Position numbers and translations under genes: made by a program
Part shown: positions 10,248 through 19,044 of the stretch, piece by piece
How positions within the stretch are numbered: the first letter of the stretch is position 1
Layout: the number at the start of each line of letters is the position of its first letter
Notes under the pieces: generated by a model
Databases searched by the model: none
What the model saw: the letters and a program-made list of their open reading frames with translations, nothing else
Told to the model about the DNA's origin: nothing
Assembly (NCBI GenBank): GCA_001512375.1
Contig: LFRN01000211.1
Span: 1 to 33,380, forward strand
DNA from: Candidatus Methanoculleus thermohydrogenotrophicum
GTDB taxonomy: Archaea > Halobacteriota > Methanomicrobia > Methanomicrobiales > Methanoculleaceae
Length of the DNA: 33,380 nt
Direction: 5' to 3'

Positions 10248-10895
10248 TCACTCGATGAGCACGAGCCCTATCGAGGTGACGTTGCCGTGGATGATCTTTC
10301 CGTACTCGAGATCCCTGCAGGGGATAACATGGATGTCCCATCCGGCGTTCCGGGTGGTGGTGAAGACATCGATGCCGGCGGCCTCCATGCTCGGGCGGAC
10401 AAGATCCATGTGCCGACAAAGCCTCCTGATGCTCTCGTCGACGATACCCTCGTGTTCTTCAGCGACACACTGCAGGTGCTCGCAGTATATGCAGGGGTAT
10501 GCCCCGAACCCGAACGCCTTCGGGAAGTCGTCGTAGAAGGCTGTTTTTTCGAGAAAGTGTACCGTGGAGTTCACCCAGAGGATGAGGTCACGAAGGAATG
10601 GGTGGAAATCGAGCGGTATATCATCAGGTTTCAGGTCAGGGTGCCCTGGCACCCCTTCGAACCGCAGGAGGATGCCGGTGCTGTACTCGGCGAGCATCGA
10701 CCTGGTCTCAGCGGGGGTGGGGGAATACGGCGGACAGGACATGTGTTTCCCGTAGCCCTTGCATCCAAACCGGCACTTGAACCGTACCCACTCTGCAACG
10801 ACCACATCATCGGCTGCTATCTGCTGTGCTGCCGCACCGCGTTCCCGTGCAAGGGAGGAGAGTTTATCGATCTCCTCTCGGAGTTCTTGTTTCAC
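10248..10895 (-). CDS. DUF2284 predicted metal-binding protein
   Basis: Cys-rich CRFGCKGYGKHMSCPPYSPTPAETR and FGAYPCIYCEHLQC typical of DUF2284. Confidence 0.88.
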   Translation of the reverse strand: MKQELREEIDKLSSLARERGAAAQQIAADDVVVAEWVRFKCRFGCKGYGKHMSCPPYSPTPAETRSMLAEYSTGILLRFEGVPGHPDLKPDDIPLDFHPFLRDLILWVNSTVHFLEKTAFYDDFPKAFGFGAYPCIYCEHLQCVAEEHEGIVDESIRRLCRHMDLVRPSMEAAGIDVFTTTRNAGWDIHVIPCRDLEYGKIIHGNVTSIGLVLIE

Positions 10896-11076
10896 CTTAC
10901 GTCACCCCGGTGAGAGAGGTATTCTTCCCCTCCAGGTATTTATGGATGTTGCGGGTGGGGTACGGCTCTCGATGCCTCGCGCGTTGCCGCGGAGGCTGTG
11001 TGCTTGCTACAACACCCCCTCACATTCCTCGCGGCAGCGCGTGAGGTAGACCCGGAGGGACAGGATCGGGAGAAGA

Positions 11077-12204
11077 TCATGCCGTCTCCTCCCACCCTGC
11101 GCAGACATCCCGCTGCGGGTCAAGCAGCACATCATGGGGGAGTCCCACAAGCGCGATGGCCGCGAGCGCTCCGATGACGCCCCGACCACCGTAGATGCGA
11201 GCCCCGAACCGTTCGGCTGTCGCTTCAGCCATCTCCCGGGTGACCACTGACTCCCGTGCGCTCCTCCCGTAGGCCCGGAGGTCCCGCGGTACCCGGAACC
11301 CCTCCCTGACCGCGAGACCCCATTCCGGCGATGCCGCCTCGTCAGCGACGAACCGCACGGCGGCCTCCTCGATCCGCAGCACCTGCCCGGGCTCCACCGC
11401 GAGCTCGATATAACTGCAGGAGTTGCCGGCGGTCCGCCCCTCGAGCGCGGGATTGAGCATCACTACCCGGTGACCGATAGGCATGACGCCATCCAGGTTT
11501 GCGAGGTGCTGGAGGAGGGCAAGAGCGAGGGCAAACGTTGCGCCCTCGGTCTCGGTATCGGTATCGTCGACTCCGACAGCGACGTAGGCGAGTGCCCGGG
11601 TGGTCACCTCGCCTTTGACCACCGCCCCCTCGCGGTGGACAGTGACGCCGCAGACACCCTCGGCAAACGAGAGCATATCGGTGAGCGAGTAGGCCGGGCC
11701 GCCGATACATCTGATGTACTGGCGGATGTACCCGTCCTCGTGAAGTACACCGGCGATACCGACCGCCGGTGCGGGATCGAGCCCGACAGTGACATCTCGC
11801 AACCCGAGAGACACCCGTTCCCGGAGCAGGGTTCCGTCACGGTAGACCGACCGCAGGGTGCCCCCGGCACGGGCATGATGGAACTCGCAGAAGGCGGCGC
11901 ACCCTCCACTCATGCACTCGTGGTAAATTTCGACCTGATCGCCGTCGATGGTGGTAAAAACTCGCCTGCAAGCACTCTCAGGCATCGCGCTGCTCGCGGC
12001 ATAGCGGGCGGCATGCCGTCCCCGCTGCTCCTCGGTGAGGACCACGCACCCCTCCTCGATGAGACGGTTCACCCAGTCCTGGACGGTGCTCCGGGGGGTA
12101 CCGGTGGCCTCGGCGACATCGGCCACCGTAAAGTAGCCCGCTTCAAGTGTCATCCGGCGCATCAGCCGCAGATACTGTCTTCTCCGTTCAAGAACCCTGG
12201 ACAT
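11077..12204 (-). CDS. HTH-containing protein with TiaS-like GxDDTD domain
   Basis: N-terminal winged-helix-like RLMRRMTLEAGYFTVADVAEATGTPRSTVQDWVNRLIEEGCVVL; C-terminal half AYVAVGVDDTDTETEGATFALALALLQHL. Start at 12204 (MSRVLERRRQYL) is preferred; an ATG at 12231 is also in frame. Confidence 0.75.
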   Translation of the reverse strand: MSRVLERRRQYLRLMRRMTLEAGYFTVADVAEATGTPRSTVQDWVNRLIEEGCVVLTEEQRGRHAARYAASSAMPESACRRVFTTIDGDQVEIYHECMSGGCAAFCEFHHARAGGTLRSVYRDGTLLRERVSLGLRDVTVGLDPAPAVGIAGVLHEDGYIRQYIRCIGGPAYSLTDMLSFAEGVCGVTVHREGAVVKGEVTTRALAYVAVGVDDTDTETEGATFALALALLQHLANLDGVMPIGHRVVMLNPALEGRTAGNSCSYIELAVEPGQVLRIEEAAVRFVADEAASPEWGLAVREGFRVPRDLRAYGRSARESVVTREMAEATAERFGARIYGGRGVIGALAAIALVGLPHDVLLDPQRDVCAGWEETA

Positions 12205-13174
12205 GCCTGCTCTGGATGTAGAGGAGGTCACCGATCACGGCACTGGCGGTCTCGGTGGAACCTGCACCCCTCCCGATGAACGTGAGGTCGCCCGCGAGGT
12301 CCGCCTCCACAGTGACGGCGTTGAGCGTTCCTTCGACAACAAGGGGGTGGACTTTCGCAACGATCCTCGGCGATACCCGCAGCACTCCGGCCTCGGGGAT
12401 GATCTCGCCGATGAGCCGGATGGTGCAGTCCTGATCTTCTGCGAGCTGCAGGGCCTCGGGCGAGAGAAGGGTGATCCCCGTCCTCTCCACGTCGTCGAGT
12501 GTGGTCTCCATATTAAGGACGGTATTTGCAAGGATGACCAGTTTGATGCCTGCGTCGATCCCTTCGACGTCGTAGGTTGGATCAGCCTCAGCATAGCCGA
12601 GATCCCGCGCCTCAGCAAGGGCCTGCTCGTAGGTGAGGCCTTCTGCGGCCATCCGGGTGAGGATATAGTTGCAGGTGCCATTGAGGACTCCGCAGATCCG
12701 GGTGATGGTATTCCCGGCAAGCCCTTCCTGCATGGCATGGATGAGCGGGATTGCGCCGCAGACGGTCGCCTCGTACTTCAGGAGGACGCCGTTCGCCTCA
12801 GCGAGAGCCCGGAGTCCGGGGTAGTCGAGGGCGATCGGGCCTTTATTCGAGGTGACGACGTGTTTACTGCGCCGGAGGGCTCCCCTGATATGGCTCAGCG
12901 CCGGTTCAGCGGTCCTGACATCTGTCGGGGTCACCTCGACAAGGATGTCGTACTCTGCCTTCTCCACGACATCCATGGGGCTGATGCGCGAGTTGCCGCA
13001 GGGCTCGCCCTGCTCTTTTCTGGTAAGCGCCTCCGCGAGATCGATCCCGCCGGCGTCAATGATCCCGCTCCGCGAGTCGGCAAGCCCGGTGACGGTGATA
13101 TCCAGGCCTTTCGTGAGGATCGCCCGGGCGATGCCCCGGCCAACAGAACCAAAACCCAGGAGTGCGACCCGCAT
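12188..13174 (-). CDS. hom: Homoserine dehydrogenase
   Basis: MRVALLGFGSVGRGIARAI, VVTSNKGPIAL, YEATVCGAIPLI, GVLNGTCNYILTRM, ARDLGYAEADPTYDVEGIDAGIKLVILAN. Confidence 0.97.
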   Translation of the reverse strand: MRVALLGFGSVGRGIARAILTKGLDITVTGLADSRSGIIDAGGIDLAEALTRKEQGEPCGNSRISPMDVVEKAEYDILVEVTPTDVRTAEPALSHIRGALRRSKHVVTSNKGPIALDYPGLRALAEANGVLLKYEATVCGAIPLIHAMQEGLAGNTITRICGVLNGTCNYILTRMAAEGLTYEQALAEARDLGYAEADPTYDVEGIDAGIKLVILANTVLNMETTLDDVERTGITLLSPEALQLAEDQDCTIRLIGEIIPEAGVLRVSPRIVAKVHPLVVEGTLNAVTVEADLAGDLTFIGRGAGSTETASAVIGDLLYIQSRHVQGS

Positions 13175-13674
13175 CAGATATCCTCCAGGGGCTCGATGAT
13201 GAGGAGTTTCTTCTGTTCAGCGACGGTGCGCAGGATCCTTATCGCCTTCTTCATCTCGGCACGGGTGGTTGAACGAATGGTGATACGGGCTGAAGACGGG
13301 GAATCTATCGCTGGCATGACCATGGAGAGTTCCGTCACCTCGGCTGAGCCGGTCTTATCGATCTGGTTGACCGTATCCGAGAGGTCGGTGTGCATCAGGT
13401 GCCCGATCATGATCAGCGTACATTCGTAGAGGAGTCGCTCTTCGCCGATGCGCACGACGCTGACACCCTGCTCCCTGAGCAGTTCAAGGAGCCTCTCAAG
13501 CCTTCCTTCCGGCAGCTCGAGCACGATCTGGACGCCCAGTGCCTCTGTGGGCGTTGTGGCCTCCCTCTGGTGGATAACTGCTATGATGTTCCCCCCGACG
13601 GTAGAGATCGGTTTGAGGGCCGCGACCAGCTGCCCGGGCTGGTCTCTCATCTCAAGTTTCATGGATATCCGCAA
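13174..13674 (-). CDS. ACT-domain protein, putative regulatory partner of homoserine dehydrogenase
   Basis: KLEMRDQPGQLVAALKPISTVGGNIIAVIHQRE is an ACT-domain pattern; shares nt 13174 with the hom start on the same strand. Confidence 0.85.
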   Translation of the reverse strand: MRISMKLEMRDQPGQLVAALKPISTVGGNIIAVIHQREATTPTEALGVQIVLELPEGRLERLLELLREQGVSVVRIGEERLLYECTLIMIGHLMHTDLSDTVNQIDKTGSAEVTELSMVMPAIDSPSSARITIRSTTRAEMKKAIRILRTVAEQKKLLIIEPLEDI

Positions 13675-13763
13675 AAAACCACCTGGTGAATAATTGACCT
13701 GACGGGATGATAAGCCTTGTACCTCACAGCAGGTTCATCAGCGAGAAGCGCGCCGTGAGTGCT

Positions 13764-13781
13764 CCCCGACTTCAGTTGGGG
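13764..13781. repeat. IS200/IS605 right-end-like hairpin, possible solo remnant
   Basis: CCCCGACT-TC-AGTTGGGG stem (one G:T-type mismatch), resembling TnpB-element right-end hairpins. Confidence 0.3.
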
Positions 13782-13828
13782 CATTCTGCCGGGTTTCTTC
13801 GTAAAAATAGAGAAGAGAGGTGGCTCCG

Positions 13829-14557
13829 TTACCGCACCGATCCGGGAGCACCGGTGACGATGGTGAGGGCGCGGGCAAACTCGGGGAGGATCTCGGCGGG
13901 GATGCCCATGACCTGTTCGCTGTCCTCGATGCCAGAGAACCGGCGTGAGCCATCGCACCCGAGGGAGTAGTTGATCCTGCCGGTGAGGTAGGGCTGCGCG
14001 GTCGCGTCCGCACAGACCGACTGGATCCCCGACATCGAGGACTCTATCCGCCCGCCGAGCTGATAGAGCGTGGCCTGCGCAAGTTTCAGCATCGCCAGGG
14101 GTTTGGCGACGATGATGACGACATGCGGGTCAAACGGTGTCTTCTCAAGCGGCGCGTAGACCGTCGCGTAGGTCTCAAGTTCAGGAACGTGCGGAACCTG
14201 CTGGATGGTCCGCATGCAGGCGGCCCAGCTCTCAAATTTGCCCAGTTTGAAGTAGAACTCGCCTGTCCGGAGGCTTTTTGTGAGTTCTTTGAGTCCGAGA
14301 GCCCAGGCACCGCCCATGCAGACGTGTTTGTCGGCGGTTGCGTAGAAGATCTCGCCGTCCAGGCGGGCCCTGCTGACCATCTGGCAGTGCCGGACCACAT
14401 CATCGATCGGCTTGATCCCTTCAGGGATGGCTTCCGGGCTTTTTGCGAGTTTCACCGCAACCGGGGAACCTTTCAGGTCAAGGGTCTTCTTCAGTGTCTC
14501 CGCGATCTCCGCGTAGGGGATCTCTGTGCGCATCTGATCTTCCATATTTGTGCTCAC
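13829..14557 (-). CDS. DUF169 family protein
   Basis: SPVAVKLAKSPEAIPEGIKPIDDVVRHCQMVSRARLDGEIFYATADKHVCMGGAWALGL. Confidence 0.88.
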   Translation of the reverse strand: MSTNMEDQMRTEIPYAEIAETLKKTLDLKGSPVAVKLAKSPEAIPEGIKPIDDVVRHCQMVSRARLDGEIFYATADKHVCMGGAWALGLKELTKSLRTGEFYFKLGKFESWAACMRTIQQVPHVPELETYATVYAPLEKTPFDPHVVIIVAKPLAMLKLAQATLYQLGGRIESSMSGIQSVCADATAQPYLTGRINYSLGCDGSRRFSGIEDSEQVMGIPAEILPEFARALTIVTGAPGSVR

Positions 14558-14618
14558 TCCATTGGTGAAGTTATCCGGCCCGGTCTCCCATAAAATCTCG
14601 GTTTGGGGTATCAGTGGG

Positions 14619-15431
14619 CTAGAGGTTGCGGAGTTTATAGTTCACCTTCTCAAAGAAGTTTTTTCCGGTATGGACAAAAAGCGCCGGATCAGTGGATTTT
14701 TTGACCGTGACGGTGGCCCCCCTCTCCAGTTCAAACGTGATCTGCCCGTCGATGACAAGGTGTGCAGGTTTTTCGGTCTCGAGAGAGACCTCCAGGTTCC
14801 TTCTGGTACTGATGAGGTGAGGGCGGGATGAGAGCATGTAGGGTGCGAGCGGTATGAGGAGGAAACCCTCGATCTGCGGGTCGACGATCGGTCCTCCTGC
14901 GCTCATGGCGTAGGCGGTCGACCCGGTAGGGGTCGACACGAGAAGGCCGTCAGCCCTGAACCGCTCTGCGAGTATCCCGTCGATCGAGACGGCGAACCGG
15001 AGCATCTTTGCCGGGCGCTCGGTGACGATCACCGCCTCGTTGAGGGCGTCCCCGAGCTGCTTTCCGCCGACGGAGAGGCTGACCCGCATCCGGGGTTCGA
15101 CCTGGAACCCGTCTGTGAGAGAGGCAAAAAATGCGTTTGCTTCGTCAGGCTCCAGGTCGGCAAGGAACCCCACCTCGCCCCAGTTGATACCGAGGAGCGG
15201 AATCTGTCTCCTCATTTTGTAGACGGTGAGGAGGACCGATCCGTCGCCGCCGACGACCACGACCATGTCGCCGGTGATCTCCTCAAAGATGACCCCATCT
15301 CTGCCCAGGCGCTCCGCCGTGCCCTTCTCGAAGGTGACACTGTGTCCCAGGCTTTCGAGATATCGGGCGAGCGACGCGGTGTAGTGGAGTGCCCCCTCAC
15401 CGTCTATGCGCGATACCAGCACGATCTTCAT
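14619..15431 (-). CDS. nadK: NAD(+) kinase
   Basis: [56 protein letters not shown]. Confidence 0.95.
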   Translation of the reverse strand: MKIVLVSRIDGEGALHYTASLARYLESLGHSVTFEKGTAERLGRDGVIFEEITGDMVVVVGGDGSVLLTVYKMRRQIPLLGINWGEVGFLADLEPDEANAFFASLTDGFQVEPRMRVSLSVGGKQLGDALNEAVIVTERPAKMLRFAVSIDGILAERFRADGLLVSTPTGSTAYAMSAGGPIVDPQIEGFLLIPLAPYMLSSRPHLISTRRNLEVSLETEKPAHLVIDGQITFELERGATVTVKKSTDPALFVHTGKNFFEKVNYKLRNL

Positions 15432-15434
15432 ACT

Positions 15435-16214
15435 TTACCTCAGGTACTCGATGACTTTATTATGCACGATGCCGTTTGTGGCGACGAGGCATCTCCGGAT
15501 AGAGATCTCGTCCGGGAAGACGAGCGTCCTCCCCTCAAGGTCGGAGACGGTCCCCCCCGCCTCCTCACAGATCAGCATCCCCGCCGCCACGTCCGTGACG
15601 CGGAGCGTCCCCCGCACGTCGACGAAGCCGTCGATACGACCACACCCGACATAACAGAGTTCAAGCGCTGATGCGCCGAGGGAACGCCACCGTCGGATCT
15701 TTCGGCCGATCCGGATCAGGTGAGTCGGCTCGAACCTCCGGCTATAGGCGCTCATGGCGCTCTTCTCAAGGAGCGATGTATCAGAGACATGGACAGGGCA
15801 CCCATCGAGGCAGGCCCCCTGACCCCGGATGGCGTGGAACGTCTCGCCCGTGGCGAGGTTCCTGACATATCCCTGCTGGACGATGCCCTCCTCGGCGTAA
15901 GCGATCGAGAGGGCGTAGAACGGGATCCCGACGACAGCGTTGTAGGTACCATCGATCGGGTCGAGGAAGATGGTGCCCCTCTCCCCGCCCATATCGGCAC
16001 ATCCGAGTTCCTCGCTGATCAGGCGCCGGCAGAACGGGTGGTGCGCGAAGTAGTCCACGATAATATCTTCTGCGACCTGATCGATCTTCTTCGTGGGCGT
16101 GCCGTCCGCGCCCATCTTTACGTACTCCCCTGCTTCCGGCGTTCCGATCATGTCAGCCACTGCGTCCCGGACAACCCCTGCGAGGTCGTTACACGCCTGG
16201 ATGAATTCTGTCAA
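15435..16214 (-). CDS. Inositol-phosphate phosphatase / archaeal fructose-1,6-bisphosphatase family
   Basis: LISEELG, IFLDPIDGTYNAVVGIPFYALSIAYAEEG, GALELCYVGCGRIDGFVDVRGTLRVTDVAAGMLICEEAGG-type metal-site motifs. Confidence 0.93.
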   Translation of the reverse strand: MTEFIQACNDLAGVVRDAVADMIGTPEAGEYVKMGADGTPTKKIDQVAEDIIVDYFAHHPFCRRLISEELGCADMGGERGTIFLDPIDGTYNAVVGIPFYALSIAYAEEGIVQQGYVRNLATGETFHAIRGQGACLDGCPVHVSDTSLLEKSAMSAYSRRFEPTHLIRIGRKIRRWRSLGASALELCYVGCGRIDGFVDVRGTLRVTDVAAGMLICEEAGGTVSDLEGRTLVFPDEISIRRCLVATNGIVHNKVIEYLR

Positions 16215-16423
16215 ACGCTCCTCGCGCCTCCTTCCCTCTTACAATGTATTTATCTCTGCAGGGCTCTCGGGCCACGAACGGGTAGACGCTCGCCGTAGGG
16301 GGGAGATGATAGCGGCGCCCTTTCTTCGGGATAGCACACTTTCGCCCTGCATACCTCATCTTAATAAGATTGGAGGTTCCATATGACTGTATCGTATGTT
16401 GCGCGGTTATCGGTACCGGTCGT

Positions 16424-16849
16424 CACCAGAGGATTGCCGGTCAACGGCTGGATTTCCAGCACCAGCTCTCTTCTCGAGTGGTTCGCGAGAACCAGGCGCC
16501 ATCGGTGGAAACCCTGAACGTGGATGGCAGAAGCCACGCTCTCCGGGGAGCAATCGGCGATGCTGGTTGGAGAACATTTGTCGGGATGTTGAACTGGTAC
16601 AAATCTCGGGAGACAGGAGAGACCCTGCTCCGGGCGGGGATGTTCGAGCCGTCATCAAAGACCTGTTCAGTCTGCGGCTACCGGAAGACCGACCTGACCC
16701 CAAAGGATCGGGAATGGACCTCTCCGGACTGCGGCACCCACCACGACCGCGATATCAACGCCGCAATCAACATCAAAGAGTTTGCACCACCAGGTACGGG
16801 ATGTGGCGTAGGGCCTGCGGACTCGCTCCCGGTGAGAAGGGAACGATAG
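16424..16849 (+). pseudogene. tnpB: Truncated TnpB (IS200/IS605/IS1341 group), N-terminus missing
   Basis: HQRIAGQRLDFQHQLSSRVVREN...VETLNVDG...WRTFVGMLNWYKSRETG...CSVCGYRKTDLTPKDREWTSPDCGTHHDRDINAAINI. RuvC-I region is absent and one zinc-ribbon Cys is replaced (TSPDC). Confidence 0.88.
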
Positions 16850-16885
16850 CCGGAAGCCCCATCCAGAAGGATGGGGTAATTCACG
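16850..16885 (+). mobile_element. IS200/IS605 right-end hairpin (possible omega-RNA/reRNA 3' scaffold)
   Basis: CCCCATCC-AGAA-GGATGGGG perfect 8-bp stem (16857-16876) directly after the tnpB stop, followed by TAATTCAC. Confidence 0.7.
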
Positions 16886-16931
16886 TACTGTAATCCAGAT
16901 ACACTAATCACGTGTTTATTGAGTGGGGAGT

Positions 16932-17309
16932 ATGAAAGAACAGACTGAAGTTGGGAAGCTGAAAGAGGGGCGTTACGTCATTGTTGATGATGAGCCCTGC
17001 AGGATCGTCTCCATCGCTGTATCCAAGCCCGGCAAACACGGGGCCGCAAAGTCCCGGATCGAGTGTGTCGGCATCTTTGACGGTGTCAAGCGCTCGATCG
17101 TCCAGCCGGTATCGGCGAAGATCTATGTTCCGATAGTGGAGCGGAAGATTGCGCAGGTCATATCGATCGCCGGCACGAACGTTCAATTCATGGACATCAA
17201 AGATTTTGAGATGTTTGAGCTCAACCTGACCGAGGAACAGGTCAGCGATCTTGAGCCCGGCAGGGAGATCGCCTATATAACATCCCTGGGCAAGAAGAAA
17301 CTTGAGTGA
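16932..17309 (+). CDS. eif5A: Translation initiation factor 5A (aIF5A)
   Basis: Hypusine loop SKPGKHGAAKSRIECVGIFDGVKRS; 125 aa. Confidence 0.97.
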   Translation: MKEQTEVGKLKEGRYVIVDDEPCRIVSIAVSKPGKHGAAKSRIECVGIFDGVKRSIVQPVSAKIYVPIVERKIAQVISIAGTNVQFMDIKDFEMFELNLTEEQVSDLEPGREIAYITSLGKKKLE

Positions 17310-18186
17310 CCTGTTCTGGATCTCGAAGGCGGGCATGCATGAACTTGCCCATCTCCATTTCGCTGACGCGGAAAGTTCGTATACTGATGCCAGCTACGCC
17401 GTCTTCGGCGTGCCTTACGACGGGACGACATCTTTCCGGCCAGGGGCACGCTTCGGCCCCCGGGCGATCAGGGAGGCCTCGTTCAACTTTGAGTCGTATG
17501 AGCCCTCGACCGGGATAGACCTCTGTGAGGTTCCGTTCACCGACCTCGGCGACCTCGGGGTTTCAAAGGTCCCGGAGGATCTGGTTGGCCAGGTAGCGGA
17601 CGTTGCGGGCGAGATCGCCGGCGACGGGAAGGTGCCGGTGATGCTCGGCGGCGAGCATACCGCGACGGTAGGCGCGGTCAGGGCCGTACAACCGGATGTC
17701 TACGTCGTCTGCGACGCGCACCTGGACCTGCGGGACGAACTCGACGGGACGCCCTACAGCCACGGGTGCGTCACGCGGCGCGTCCTTGATACTACTGACG
17801 ACGTCGTCATCATCGGCGCCCGGAGCGGCGACCGCGAGCAGTTCGAGGTTGCGGCGGAGAGGACGCGGCTGTACACCGCCGACGCGGTGCGGGAGCGGGG
17901 GATCGCCGGCGTCCTCGGTGAGGTTCTCGCGCATATTGGGGACAAACAAGTATACCTCTCGATCGACGCCGACGCGATCGACTGCTGTCTCACCCCGGGC
18001 CTCGGGACGCCCGAGCCGTTCGGACTGACACCGCTCGATATCAGGGAGGTTGTGCGGACCCTCGCGCCGCACGCGGTCGGGTTCGATTACGTGGAGGTCG
18101 CCCCGTTCGATTCCGGGCAGACGGCGGCGGTGGCGGCACAGATGGTGCGGGAGTTCATCGCGCGGCACTGGATCGCGGAGCGGTGA
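17302..18186 (+). CDS. speB: Agmatinase / ureohydrolase
   Basis: YAVFGVPYDGTTSFRPGARFGPRAIREAS, MLGGEHTATVGA, VCDAHLDLRDELDGTPYSHGC, VYLSIDADAIDCCLTPGLGTPEPFG. Start may be TTG 17302 or ATG 17335/17341. Confidence 0.94.
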   Translation: MSDLFWISKAGMHELAHLHFADAESSYTDASYAVFGVPYDGTTSFRPGARFGPRAIREASFNFESYEPSTGIDLCEVPFTDLGDLGVSKVPEDLVGQVADVAGEIAGDGKVPVMLGGEHTATVGAVRAVQPDVYVVCDAHLDLRDELDGTPYSHGCVTRRVLDTTDDVVIIGARSGDREQFEVAAERTRLYTADAVRERGIAGVLGEVLAHIGDKQVYLSIDADAIDCCLTPGLGTPEPFGLTPLDIREVVRTLAPHAVGFDYVEVAPFDSGQTAAVAAQMVREFIARHWIAER

Positions 18187-18217
18187 ACGTCCGGGTTCTT
18201 TCCGGTTTCATCACAGA

Positions 18218-18290
18218 CTCACGCGGGAGGCGCGAAGAGGGAAAGGAGGGGAACGCTACATCCTTCGCGGCATCGCGCCCTTCGCGTGAG
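18218..18290. repeat. Inverted-repeat element, CACGCGAAG palindromic family
   Basis: CTCACGCGGGAGGCGCGAAGAGGGAAAGGA facing CCTTCGCGGCATCGCGCCCTTCGCGTGAG. Confidence 0.6.
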
Positions 18291-18317
18291 GCACTATCCC
18301 CTCCCTGTACTGAAGGG

Positions 18318-18391
18318 CTCACGCGAAGCCGCGAAGAGCGCGAAAGGTGACTATACCGCCCAGTAACTGAATTTCGCGCTCTCCCGCGTGA
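18318..18391. repeat. Inverted-repeat element, CACGCGAAG palindromic family
   Basis: CTCACGCGAAGCCGCGAAGAGCGCGAAAGGTGA facing TTTCGCGCTCTCCCGCGTGA. Confidence 0.6.
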
Positions 18392-18513
18392 CGCAACAAT
18401 CGCGTGGAAATGTCCACTATTTTTCCTTCGCGGATTCGTGTGCGGCTGACGATCCGCTCCACCCACCAGGACCCACGAAATAAGGCGAAATGGCCCATTA
18501 TTCCTCCCCGGGG

Positions 18514-18938
18514 TCATTCATACCCTGTTGGTTTACACGAAGACGTGAAGTCTGTGTGGTTGTTAGCGATCCGTTTCACCCCTTCTTTGAACGTCCCCGC
18601 GCCGGAATTGATTGACAGACGCAGGGGGAGGTGCATCAACCGCAGGTAGGTCAGTACCTGCTTGGAATGAACCGGGGCAATTTTTCGACAGATTTCAGCT
18701 CAACCACCAGACAACCTGCCACCAGTAAATCAACCCGCAGGCCGTCGTTGAAATGTATCCCGTCAAATTCAAACGCCACAGGCTTCTGCTGTTCCACCTG
18801 CAATCCCCGCTTCTCCAGCATGCGTGCAAGGATAGTTTCATAGACCGATTCGAGCAGTCCAGGCCCCAGAACCCGGTGCAAGTGGTACGCCGTATCAACG
18901 ACAACCGCCGAGACCTCTTCCACATTCATAGCACTCAC
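18514..18938 (-). pseudogene. GxxExxY family protein (PD-(D/E)XK-like), single-nucleotide frameshift
   Basis: N-terminal frame MSAMNVEEVSAVVVDTAYHLHRVLGPGLLESVYETILARML...VDLLVAGCLVVELKSVEKLP ends at 18651. Shifting frame in the CCCC tract (~18672) restores (P)VHSKQVLTYLRLMHLPLRLSINSGAGTFKEGVKRIANNHTDFTSSCKPTGYE* ending at 18514. Confidence 0.85.
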
Positions 18939-19002
18939 CTTCGCGTCCTTCGGGACTTAGCGTGCGAGCATGTCAGCCCCACCTTCGCGCTCTTCGCGTG
19001 AG
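18936..19002. repeat. CACGCGAAG-family repeats at the 5' flank of the GxxExxY gene
   Basis: CACCTTCGCGTCCTTCGGG (18936-18953) and ACCTTCGCGCTCTTCGCGTGAG (18981-19002). Confidence 0.6.
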
Positions 19003-19044
19003 ACCAAAGCACCAAACCTCATCTCCCCCGCGTGGAGACCATCC

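Noticed and set aside
12203-13429. 408 aa plus-strand ORF
   Set aside because: Antisense shadow of hom and the ACT gene; no domain signal.
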